Of a stretch of DNA of 64,000 nt, positions 52,184 to 60,759 are shown in pieces (positions within the stretch are counted from its first letter, which is position 1; each line of letters starts with the position of its first letter). This DNA comes from FEN-1219 sp963713355 (GTDB lineage: Bacteria; Pseudomonadota; Gammaproteobacteria; Steroidobacterales; Rariloculaceae): positions 1,240,001 through 1,304,000 of the forward strand of contig CAVQLK010000006.1 of the NCBI GenBank assembly GCA_963713355.1, given 5' to 3'. A program made the translations under genes and the position numbers. Below the pieces are notes generated by a model, which searched no databases, was not told where the DNA came from, and was given only the letters and a program-made list of their open reading frames with translations.

Positions 52184-53368
52184 TTAGGCAGGCTGTGGCG
52201 TATAGGCCTGCAACTGTCTCGCGAAGTCGCCGAGCACTCGAATTCCGCTCGCTTCGGCTTCCGTGCACCACGCCTGCAAGCGCTTGAGATCGGACTCTGT
52301 CTTCCCCGTGGTCTGCGCGCACAGCGCTTTCAGCCGTTGCAGGAACGAGTAGACGGTGCGTACCGTGTGGTTGCCCTCGAGCGCATTCTCGAGCCACTGC
52401 CGAACGTTCGGATCCTCGCGCAACCCCGTGTTCTCGCGAATCATCAGCTTGCGCACGCGCGCGAGCTGGCGGCGCGGAAAGCTGGGCTCGCCGGCCGCGT
52501 GGCCGTGCAACACCGGCGCGATGACGCGGCGGCCGTAGAGCTTCACGACGTAGAAGCGGTTCGTGACGACGGCCCGCAAGGTATCGAGATCGATCGCCGC
52601 CTGCGCACGCGAGAACGCGGCGCGCGGCGCGACCTTCTTGACGCTCGCGAGCCCTAGCAGCTCGAGCGCGCGGATGTACAGCCAGCCGATGTCGAGCTCC
52701 CACCACTTGCTCGAGAACTTCGCCGACGAGCCGTACGCGTGATGGTTGTTGTGGAACTCTTCGCCGCCGATCAATACGCCGATGGGCCAGATGTTGCGCG
52801 ATGTGTCCTGCGTCTCGAAGTTCCGGTAGCCCCAGTAGTGGCCTACGCCGTTGATGACGCCGGCGGCCCAGAACGGGATCCACACCATCTGCACGGCGTA
52901 GATCGCGATTCCCGGCAAGCCGAACAGCACGAGATCGATGGCGAGGGTGAGGAACAGACCGGCAAAACGGTGCCGGGCGTACACGTTTCGCTCGAGCCAG
53001 TCATTGGGCGCGCCACGGCCGTAGACTTCGAGCGTCTCTTGATTGGCGGACTCGGTACGATAAAGGCCGACGCCGCCGAACAGCACGCGCCAGATGCCGT
53101 AGAACTGCGGGCTGTGCGGATCCTCTTCGGTTTCGCAGCGCGCGTGGTGCTTACGGTGAATCGCGACCCACTCGCGCGTCACCATTCCGGTCGTGAGCCA
53201 GAGCCAGAAACGAAAGAAGTGGCTGACGACGGGATGTAGCGTCAGCCCGCGGTGCGCCTGGTGCCGGTGCAAGAAGATCGTGACGCTCGCAATCGTCACG
53301 TGCGTCAGCGCGAGCGCCGCGGCGACGTAGCCCCAGAACGAGAGATTCAACCAACCGTCGACCGTCAT
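52184..53368 (-). CDS. Fatty-acid (acyl-CoA) desaturase with C-terminal extension
   Basis: 394 residues from the ATG at 53368 with AGAGGGA upstream. The three iron-binding histidine boxes are complete: H34-x-H36-x2-H39 (HRHQAHRG), HRKHH (71-75) and HNNHH (206-210), with membrane segments between them, as in delta-9 desaturases (DesC/Ole1 type). The catalytic region ends near residue 265. The last 110 residues are basic and helical (LARVRKLMIREN, WCTEAEASGIRVLGDFARQL), a tail shared with some proteobacterial desaturases and resembling ISL3-type transposase C-termini. It introduces a cis double bond into membrane acyl chains. Confidence 0.9.
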   Translation of the reverse strand: MTVDGWLNLSFWGYVAAALALTHVTIASVTIFLHRHQAHRGLTLHPVVSHFFRFWLWLTTGMVTREWVAIHRKHHARCETEEDPHSPQFYGIWRVLFGGVGLYRTESANQETLEVYGRGAPNDWLERNVYARHRFAGLFLTLAIDLVLFGLPGIAIYAVQMVWIPFWAAGVINGVGHYWGYRNFETQDTSRNIWPIGVLIGGEEFHNNHHAYGSSAKFSSKWWELDIGWLYIRALELLGLASVKKVAPRAAFSRAQAAIDLDTLRAVVTNRFYVVKLYGRRVIAPVLHGHAAGEPSFPRRQLARVRKLMIRENTGLREDPNVRQWLENALEGNHTVRTVYSFLQRLKALCAQTTGKTESDLKRLQAWCTEAEASGIRVLGDFARQLQAYTPQPA

Positions 53369-53399
53369 GAAAATCCCTCTTGGTTCAGGCGACCCGCGT

Positions 53400-54929
53400 T
53401 CAGCGAGCCGCAGCCGTCGCGCTTTCCGCGCCCGCCGCCATGAGCTCGCGCAGCACGGCCGCCGTGTCTTCGCGAACCACGCCCTCGTTGCCCGAGAAGC
53501 CAAAGCCGCCGGCCTTGCCGAGCGCCACGTCGAGCGGCGTGAAGCCGTCCTTGTCCGGCGTGTCGAGCTTAGCACCCTGGGCCGCCAGAAATCTGATGAT
53601 GTCGTCATAGCCTTGCATGGCGGCGCCGTGCATGGCCGTTTGGCCGTCGCTGGCTTGGGCGTTCACGTCGAGCCCGCGGTCGAGCAGGAGCTGGATGGCC
53701 TCGATGGCCTGCTCTTGCGTCTTCTGCCGCCCGGTCGTGTCCGCCTCGGACGTGCCGAGCCCCGCGGCCGCCATCAGCGGCGTGATGCCGCTGCGCGTGG
53801 GCGCGAGCGTCGGATCGGCGCCGTGCTCGAGCAAGAGCTTCATCGCCGGCACGTCGCCGGCCTTGGCAGCACGCAAAAAAGCCGTCGTGCCGCCGCCGAG
53901 CATTCCGTCGTTGCCGCGATCGAGCTTCGCCCGATACGGAGCCAAGCGCTTCTGCCTCGCGTTGACATCGGCACCGTGCTCGAGCGCGAGGCGCGCCACG
54001 TCGAGGCCTGTCAAACGGTTCTCGATGACTTTCGGCGCCGGGCGGTTCGACTTCACCATCGTGTTGAAGTCGATGGCCGCGTACAGCGCCGTGCGGCCGG
54101 TGTAGTCGGCGAGATTCGGATCGGTGCCCGCTTCGAGCAGAGCGCCGGCAACGTCGAAGTGGCCGTTGATCAGCGCGATGACGGCGGCGCTGATGCCATC
54201 GGGTGTCGTCGCATTGACGTCGGCGCCGGCCTCGATGAGCACCGGCAGGCAGGCGAGACAGTTCTCGCGCGCCGCGAACAGGAGCGGCGTCAGGCCGCCG
54301 GGCGGCAACCATTTGTCGCGCGGCTCCGACGTGACCTGGCGCTCCCACTCCTCGTGATTCGAGCGCGCGTTGACGTCGGCGCCATGAGCGAGCAGCTCAC
54401 GCAGCATTGCGGGATGGCCCTGTGCAGCGGCCCACATCAGCGCCGTCTGGCCGTGCCAGCTCTCGCGCGCGTCGACCTCGGCGCCGCGCTCGATCAGCAG
54501 ACGCGCCGCGTCGACATGGCCGCCGCGCGCCGCCGTCATCAGCAGCGTCTCGCCGTCCGTGCCGGCCGTGTTCGCGTCGCCGCCTGCGTCGAGCAGCCGT
54601 TTCAAGAGCTTCGCGTCGCCGCCGACAGCTGCGAGCTTCAGCGGCGTCACGCCGTAACGATTAGCGGCATCGACGTCGGCGCCCGCGCGCAGCATGCGGT
54701 CGACGAGCTCGAAGTCGTTCTGCCGCACCGCCCAATGCAGCGCAGTCGTGCCGTCGGCCTCGATCGCGGCGACCTCGGCCGCGTCGCGTGCCAGCGTCAT
54801 GGCCGAGTCGCGGTCGCCGCTCTTGATCGCCTGCACGAGGCGCGGCGTGGCCGCGCCGGCGGCGCCGGCGGCGAGTAGCGCGAGCAGCGCCGCGGTGGTG
54901 ACAGAGCGGATCATTGCGGACGCCGTCAC
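53400..54929 (-). CDS. Periplasmic ankyrin-repeat protein
   Basis: 509 residues from the GTG at 54929, whose bases overlap the stop of the DUF1552 gene; an ATG at 54914 is the alternative. The signal peptide ends near GAAGAA. About eleven ankyrin repeats follow, for example DGTTALHWAVRQ, YGVTPLKLAAVGG, GQTALMWAAAQGH, SGITPLMAAAGLG, DGQTAMHGAAMQG and DGFTPLDVALGKA. Ankyrin stacks bind proteins. In related genomes, exported ankyrin proteins occur with DUF1552 and DUF1592 (cytochrome c-like) proteins; here the DUF1552 gene is next to it and no DUF1592 gene is seen. Confidence 0.88.
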   Translation of the reverse strand: MTASAMIRSVTTAALLALLAAGAAGAATPRLVQAIKSGDRDSAMTLARDAAEVAAIEADGTTALHWAVRQNDFELVDRMLRAGADVDAANRYGVTPLKLAAVGGDAKLLKRLLDAGGDANTAGTDGETLLMTAARGGHVDAARLLIERGAEVDARESWHGQTALMWAAAQGHPAMLRELLAHGADVNARSNHEEWERQVTSEPRDKWLPPGGLTPLLFAARENCLACLPVLIEAGADVNATTPDGISAAVIALINGHFDVAGALLEAGTDPNLADYTGRTALYAAIDFNTMVKSNRPAPKVIENRLTGLDVARLALEHGADVNARQKRLAPYRAKLDRGNDGMLGGGTTAFLRAAKAGDVPAMKLLLEHGADPTLAPTRSGITPLMAAAGLGTSEADTTGRQKTQEQAIEAIQLLLDRGLDVNAQASDGQTAMHGAAMQGYDDIIRFLAAQGAKLDTPDKDGFTPLDVALGKAGGFGFSGNEGVVREDTAAVLRELMAAGAESATAAAR

Positions 54930-56255
54930 GCGTCGAGCTCGCCGATCGTCCCGGTGCTATCGCCGAGGGACTCGACGCCGGCGTCGACCTTGTCGAGCAT
55001 CGTCAGAAGCAGATTCGTCATCGGGGCATGGTCCTCGGCGACGATGTGCTGGCCGCCCTTGAGCCGGCCGCGGCCGCCGCCGACGAGGACGTTCGGCAGC
55101 GGATAGTGATCGTGGGCGTTGCTGTTGCTCATGTTGCTGCCGTACAGCAGCATCGAGTTGTCGAGCAACGAACCGTCGCCGTCGGGCGTGGCGTCGAGCT
55201 TCGCGAGGAACTCGCCGAACAAGCCAATGTGGAACGCCTGAATGCGCGACAGCATCTCGAGCTTCTCGGCTTTGTTCTGGTGGTGCGAGACAGCATGGTG
55301 GCCTTCGGTGACGCCGACCTGCGTGTACGTTCTATTGCTGACCTCGCGGCCCATCATGAACGTGAACACGCGCGTGATGTCGGCGCGGTACGCGAGCGCG
55401 AGCAAGTCGTACATCAAGCGCACGTGGTCCGTGTATTCGAACGGCACTCCCGACGGCGCCTCGGGAATCACGATGTCGGCGTTGGCCGCGACTTGCGATT
55501 CGGCGCGGGTGAGACGGCGCTCGATCTCGCGGACACCCTCGAGATAGTCGTCGAGCGTCTGACGGTCGTGCGAGCCGAGCTTGGCCTGCAGCCCCGTCGC
55601 TTGCATGGTCACGGCATCGAGAATGCTGCGGTCCTCCTGGCGGCGCGACGAGCCGCGCGGCTTCGCTGTCGCCCTGGCCGAACATCCGCTCGAAAACCTT
55701 GCGCGGATTGATCTCCATCGGCATCGGCGTCGTCGGCGTGCGCCACGACAGCGTGTTCATGTAGATACAGCCGTAGTCGCGATCGCAGGCGCCGATCAGC
55801 CCGGAGTGGTCTTCCGTGGCGAGCTCCATCGACGGCAGCAGCGTGTCCTGGCCGATGACGCTGGCTGCGATTTGATCGGCCGTGACACCGGCGTACGCAT
55901 CGACGCCTTGCGTTGGCTTCGGCCGAACGCCCGAGAGCCACGTCGTGGGGGAAAGCGAGTGCACCGCAGTCGAATCGGCGGCGCGGTGGTGCAGGCGGCT
56001 CACGATGCTCAGCCGGTCGCGGTACGGCTCGAGCGAGCGATTGATGTCCTTGAACGCGAAGCCCTTCCCGGCCGTGTCCGGGGTGAAGCGGCTCATGACC
56101 ATGCCGTGCGGCACGTAGATGAAACCGAGACGCGGGGGCTTGGCCGGAGTCGCGGCGAACGCCGGCGACATCGCGTCGAGCAACGGCAACGCCACGGTCG
56201 CACCCAAACCCTTCAGGAAGGTGCGGCGCGGAAGCTGTTTCTTGCTGATGAACAT
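54926..56255 (-). pseudogene. DUF1552 protein gene with one frameshift
   Basis: The N-terminal part starts at ATG 56255 (MFISKKQLPRRTFLKGLG), with a Tat-like RRTFLK motif and hydrophobic stretch, and reads as DUF1552 down to FGQGDSEAARL. The remaining 60% lies in the next frame (GLQAKLGSHDRQTLDDYL to the stop at 54926). Removing one base near 55648 (the A on the plus strand) restores a continuous protein with ARRQEDRSILDAV, the family sequence. Either this is a real one-base insertion or a sequencing error. DUF1552 proteins are exported and of unknown function. The stop overlaps the ankyrin start. Alternative start at 56285. Confidence 0.8.
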
Positions 56256-56440
56256 GCCGGCTTTCTCTGCCCCCGGATAAGTCATTTAAGCACTTGAAAA
56301 GTGTAGCGAATACTGGACCAGAACCCAATTACGCCCGGCGCTGCGCTGCCGCACGATTCTCACGGCGAAAGTTTAACGTAAGCACCGCGCTCCAGTGGCG
56401 CGCGAATTTCCGTAACTCGTTGTTTCGACAGCGCGACGCG

Positions 56441-57226
56441 CTAATTGGACACTCGATTTTTCTCAAGCTGTTCCAGCCAGTGCTCGGCCGAGCAGGCGTA
56501 TTCCAGCGTGGCGGTATCGGCCATACGCTGAAAGTACACCGTGCGTCGCTGCGGGCCCGCGTAAAGCGCCGGATCCGTCAGCGTGATCTCGTCGACGAGC
56601 ACGTCGTCATTGATCGGCTTCTCGACGCTCGCGACGAAGCCTGTCGCGCGGGCCGCGATGTCGCCGAGCTTGGTCAGACGGACGCGTTCGACGATGTGCG
56701 TTGCTCAGTACGCGGCCACGGCCGCACCTGCCACTCGGACAGCAGTGTCGTATCGATGACGAGCGTGTCGCCGTCCCAGGTGCCGACCGAATGGCCGACG
56801 CCCGTCGGCAGGAAATCCTCGGGGTGCGGGCGGCCGTCGAGATAGACGCGGCGCACTTGCATCTCGAGCTCGGCCAGCATCACGAGCCGCGACGCGTGCT
56901 GCACGATCTCGATCGGATACGACACCGTCGACAGCATCACGCTCGGCATGCCCGTCCCGTAGCACCATGCTCCCGTCTCGGGAATCGAGCTGAACTGCGC
57001 CGCGAACGCGTCGAGCGCGGCTTGCCCTTCCGGCGAATAGCGCGGCGGTGCCGCCATCGGGGTTCTCGACCGCGAACGCCATCCAGACGCCCGACAGGTC
57101 CGGGTGCTCGGTTACCGCGGGCTCGAGCTCGACGTCGGACGCCGGCGGCGGCGTGCAAGCGGTGCAGAGCGCGAGCGTTGCGGCAAGAGTCACGGACGAG
57201 CGCAACAAGACTCCGGTGCTTCGCAT
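56441..57226 (-). pseudogene. Lipoprotein gene with two frameshifts
   Basis: The gene starts at ATG 57226 with a lipoprotein signal (LAATLALCTAC) and EHPDLSGVWMAF. It shifts near the GGGG run at 57059-57062 (one extra base) into APPRYSPEGQAALDAF and continues to GTWDGDTLVIDTTLLSEW. Near 56700 one base appears to be missing. The last frame then reads THIVERVRLTKLGDIAAR and ends LEQLEKNRVSN at 56441. With both shifts corrected it would encode about 260 residues. The GxWxGDTLVI phrase and the preceding strand pattern are shared with the divergent gene at 57424. Function unknown. Confidence 0.7.
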
Positions 57227-57423
57227 TTCGGTGTGCTCTCTCGCGGCTCTCGGGCGGAAGGCGGCCAGTATAGTGCCCACCCGCGTTGCCGGCGTCGGCG
57301 CACTCGACCTGAAGATTCTTAGGGCGTCTTTCGTTCGGTTGGGTGTTCCAAGGTTCCCAGGGCCGTGCTTGAATACCATGTCGCGAGAATTGCGCCGCAG
57401 AGCGCCAGCCAGGGGAGCACCAC

Positions 57424-58635
57424 ATGATGCTGAAGAATCGCTTGTCGGCCACGATCGCGACGCTGCTCGTCGCCTCTCTAACCGCGACGGTGCTCGCGCA
57501 AGACGGAGAGGGAGAGGGGCCGCCCAGGGCGAATGCGCAGCGAGGGCAAGGAGGCGGCGGAGGCGGCTGGCGGACCCGGTGGGCAGCAGGCCCGACCGCC
57601 AACGGCCGAGGAAATCGCGCAGTTGCCGGAGGCGCGCCGCACGCCGGCCGAGCAGCAAACGGCGTTGTACAAGAATCCGAACTGGAAGGCCCCGCGCACA
57701 TCGTGGGGCGATCCGGCCATTGCAGGGACGTACAGCACGGACGACATGCGCGGCATTCCGCGCGATCGGCCACAGGCGCTCGCGCACCCAAGAGTCGCTG
57801 CCGCAAGAACAGTTCCTCGCACGCGCCGTCCAACAGTACACGGGCGCAACGCGCGCGGCGACGACCGAGACGTTTCTTGCGTAACGAATGGGGCACGCGC
57901 ACGTTCGGCTTCACCTCGCTGATCGTCGATCCGCCGGATGGCCGCCAACCGCCGATCACCGATGCGGCTCGCGCGCGCCAGCAGGCCGGAAACAGCTCGT
58001 TCAGCAACGACCGATTCGATTCGTTCGACGATTTCTCGCTCTACGACCGCTGTATCGGCCGCGGCATCAGCAACGGCATGAACGCCGCGATCTACGGCAA
58101 CGGCGTCCAGGTCTTCCAGAGCCCTGGGGTCGTGACGATCACGTACGAGATGATCCACGAGACGCGCGTCATTCGCCTCGACAACTCACCGTATCCCGAG
58201 ATCACGCAGTTCACGGGCAACGCGCGCGGCCACTGGGAGGGCGACACGCTCGTCATCGAGAGCCGCGGCTTCCAGGATCGCACGAGCGTCGGCGGCGCCC
58301 CGAACAGCGCGAACATGCGCACGACCGAGCGCATTCGCCGCGTCGATCCCGAAATGCTCGAGTACCGCATCACGATCAACGACCCGGAAACGTACACGGC
58401 GCCGTTCACGGTGCGCACGATGTGGACGACGCAGCCGAACTACTACGCTTACGAGTACTCGTGCCACGAAGGCAACTTCGCCATTGGCGGCGGCTTGGCC
58501 GGCGAGCGTGCTCTCGACCGCGACAAGGAAGCGGCGATCGCGGCGGGTAAACCGCTACCCGAGCGGCCGCGCGCGAACATCTACGGCAACCCCGTGGAAG
58601 GCGCGCAGATCTTCGACATCAACGCCGGAGAGTAG
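57424..58635 (+). pseudogene. Exported protein gene with three frameshifts
   Basis: The start is ATG 57424 (or the next codon), with a signal peptide ending TVLAQ. The reading frame advances three times by one base. The first shift lies between about 57530 and 57575, leading to ARPPTAEEIAQLPEARRTP and GDPAIAGTYSTDDMRGIPRD. The second is near 57781-57786, leading to TQESLPQEQFLARAVQQYTG. The third is in the TTT at 57873-57875, returning to FLRNEWGTRTFGFTS. From there the frame is open to 58635 with RGHWEGDTLVIESRGFQDR. It belongs to the same family as the divergent lipoprotein gene. Gly-rich low complexity near the N-terminus makes the first shift hard to place. Function unknown. Confidence 0.7.
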
Positions 58636-58682
58636 GGCGCGAATCGGCGCTAGCGATGACCGGCATCGCAGGCGGCGCGGCT

Positions 58683-58775
58683 CTCGAACGACGCTTTCGG
58701 GACCGCCGTGAATACGTCCCTGTAGGCTGCGTAGGCGACGTCCTGTCGCTTACGCTCCCGAAAGCATCGTTCGAG
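58683..58775. repeat. Nested inverted repeat, REP-like
   Basis: The outer arms CTCGAACGACGCTTTCGGGA (58683-58702) and TCCCGAAAGCATCGTTCGAG (58756-58775) are complementary except for one position. Immediately inside the right arm is a second hairpin, GCGTAGGCGAC (58729-58739) with GTCGCTTACGC (58745-58755), 11 bp with one G-T pair and loop GTCCT. The left part of the spacer (GTGAATACGTCCCTGTAGG) is unpaired. It lies between the convergent gene ends at 58635 and 58829. The form is that of a mobile palindromic intergenic element; it could also act as a terminator. Confidence 0.75.
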
Positions 58776-58828
58776 ATCCACGCCGCTGACGCGTGCGGCA
58801 CGCGCTGATCGCCTATCGCTGAGTTTGG

Positions 58829-59703
58829 TTAGGACTGCATTCCCCAGCGGCGGACGGTGCGCTGCTCGATCGTGCGGAAGACGACGTTCTCGACGAACAG
58901 GCCGAAGATGATGACGGTCAGGAGGCCGGCGAACACTTCGGGGATTCTGAGCTGATTCTTGTTCTCGAAGATGTACCAGCCGAGACCGCCCGAGCCCGAG
59001 CTCACGCCGAACACGAGCTCGGCGGCGATCAGCGTTCGCCATGCGAATGCCCAGCCGACTTTGAGCCCCGTGAGGATGCTCGGGAAGGCGCCAGGGATCA
59101 GAATCCGCAGAATGTAGCCGACGCTCGAGAGGCCGTAGTTCTGGCCCACCATGCGCAGCGTCGGCGATAGAGCGACGGAAGCCCGCGAACGTGTTCAGCG
59201 CAACGGCCCACAGCACGGCGTGCACGAGCACGAAGATGACGCTGTTATCGCCGAGGCCGAACCAGATCAGCGCGAGCGGCAGCAGCGCGATCGACGGCAG
59301 CGGGTTGAACATCGCCGTCAACGTCTCGAGCAAGTCGGCGCCGATGCGCGAGACGCTCGCGAAAGCCGTCAGCAACGCTGCGAAGACGAGCCCAGCGACA
59401 TAGCCCTTCAACAACAACGACAACGTGTAGAGGCCCGCCGCCGGAATTTCGCCGTCGGCTAATCCTGCGAGCAATGCCGCGACGGTCGCGGTGAACGTCG
59501 GGAAGAGCAGGGGGTTGCCGAGAACGCGCGCGTAGATCTCCCACGCCGCCGCGAGCAGGACGAGCAGCACGGACTTGCGTACGGCTGCCGTTGCCGTAGA
59601 GACGCGTCCAGAAACCGAGCGGCTGGGAAGCGACGGCGAAACCGCTCGTGTCGGCCATTGGCGTATGCAGGATCTCGGCTCGGACCGTGGGTTCTTCAGA
59701 CAT
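58829..59703 (-). pseudogene. ABC transporter permease (NitT/TauT type) with two frameshifts
   Basis: The start is ATG 59703, overlapping the end of the ATPase gene by 8 bp. The frame runs to TRLYGNGS, shifts by one extra base near 59578-59586 into VRKSVLLVLLAAAWEIYARV, and covers several membrane segments with FNPLPSIALLPLALIWFG. It shifts again near 59175 into LRMVGQNYGLSSVGYILRIL and ends FENVVFRTIEQ-like at 58829. The EAA-loop region (GYILRILIPGAFPSILTGLK) is typical of SsuC/TauC/NrtB permeases. Corrected, it would be about 290 residues and normal for the family. Together with the ATPase it would import an anion such as a sulfonate or nitrate; no binding-protein gene is adjacent. Confidence 0.8.
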
Positions 59704-60469
59704 CGGCGATGGCTCCCGTGCGATCGAACAACAAGCGCTGAATTCGCGCCGACAACCGCTCGCCGCCGGCGCCCGCGACGTCCGCACCGTCGCAGTTGAG
59801 CTCGGCCTTCGTGCGCCCTGGGTGCGGCGTCAAGAGCAAGATCCGATTGCCGATGCGAATCGCCTCCGGGATGGAGTGAGTGACGAACAGCACCGTGAAT
59901 CGCGTGTCGTTCCAGAGCTCGAGCAGGTCTTCCTGCATCTTGCCGCGCGTCAGGGCGTCCAAGGCCGCGAACGGCTCGTCCATGAGCAAAATCTGCGGCT
60001 CCATCGCCATCGCGCGCGCGATCGCGACGCGCTGCTTCATGCCTCCCGAAAGCGTGTGCGGGAAATTGTCGGCGAATTTCGTCAGGCCCACTTTGGCGAT
60101 GAAGTGCAGCGCGCGCTCGGTGGCCGGTTTCCTCGCGAGCTGGCCGCTCGCAGTCAGCGCGAACACGACATTGTCGCGCACGGACTTCCACGGCAGGAGC
60201 TGATCGAATTCCTGAAATACGAACGCGCGATCGGGGCCCGGCTTGCCGATGCGCGCGCCGTTCAACAGCATTTCGCCCTCGACGGGCTGCAAGTACCCGC
60301 CGATCGCTTTGAGCAGCGTCGACTTGCCGCAGCCCGACGGGCCGAGCACGACGAAGCGGTCGCCTTTCAGCACTTCGAAGCTGACGCGATAGGTCGCCGT
60401 CACGAGCTGCTGGCCCGTGCGGTATTGCAGCGTCACGCCGTTGACGGATAGAAGCGCGGGTTCTCGCAT
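59696..60469 (-). CDS. ABC transporter ATP-binding protein (SsuB/TauB/NrtD type)
   Basis: 257 residues from the ATG at 60469; the longer open frame upstream is made of the tandem repeat. Motifs are complete: Walker A GPSGCGKST, Q-loop FQEFDQLLPW, signature LSGGMKQRV, Walker B ILLMDEPFAALD and the switch His in FVTHSIPEA. The length and sequence fit the nitrate/sulfonate/taurine importer family. The permease gene overlaps its 3' end by 8 bp, so the two are coupled. The gene is intact although its neighbours carry frameshifts. Confidence 0.92.
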   Translation of the reverse strand: MREPALLSVNGVTLQYRTGQQLVTATYRVSFEVLKGDRFVVLGPSGCGKSTLLKAIGGYLQPVEGEMLLNGARIGKPGPDRAFVFQEFDQLLPWKSVRDNVVFALTASGQLARKPATERALHFIAKVGLTKFADNFPHTLSGGMKQRVAIARAMAMEPQILLMDEPFAALDALTRGKMQEDLLELWNDTRFTVLFVTHSIPEAIRIGNRILLLTPHPGRTKAELNCDGADVAGAGGERLSARIQRLLFDRTGAIADV

Positions 60470-60496
60470 GGCGGCCGGAGTATACCTGGCCGCAAA

Positions 60497-60691
60497 TTGC
60501 TCCTGCATTTGCGGCACTCCCGCCATCCATGGCGGTCGGCCGCAGAGTTGCTCCTGCATTTGCGGCACTCCCGCCATCCATGGCGGTCGGCCGCAGAGTT
60601 GCTCCTGCATTTGCGGCACTCCCGCCATCCATGGCGGTCGGCCGCAGAGTTGCTCCTGCATTTGCGGCACTCGCGCCATCCATGGCGGTCG
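60497..60691. repeat. 51-bp tandem palindromic repeat, 3.8 copies
   Basis: Units start at 60497, 60548, 60599 and 60650; three are complete and the fourth stops at about 60691 with one base change (CTCGCGCC for CTCCCGCC). Each unit contains a nested hairpin: outer TGCGGC/GCCGCA and inner CCGCCAT/ATGGCGG with loop CC. The first copy is entered from CGCAAATTG rather than CGCAGAGTTG. The array fills most of the 290-bp gap between the divergent ATPase and methyltransferase genes. Because 51 is a multiple of three, open frames run through it in several directions, but none looks like a real protein. Confidence 0.92.
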
Positions 60692-60759
60692 CGCTGGCTC
60701 CGACGCCGCGAGTCGTGGCAGAGTCGCGAAAGCTTCACGATAACTAGAAGAGAGCCGAC

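Noticed and set aside
59245..59787. Separate small gene at the permease start
   Set aside because: Its first part is the true permease N-terminus and the rest is out of frame, so it is explained by the frameshift near 59582.
60497..60691. Possible CRISPR array
   Set aside because: Units are directly adjacent with no unique spacers and no cas genes are nearby.
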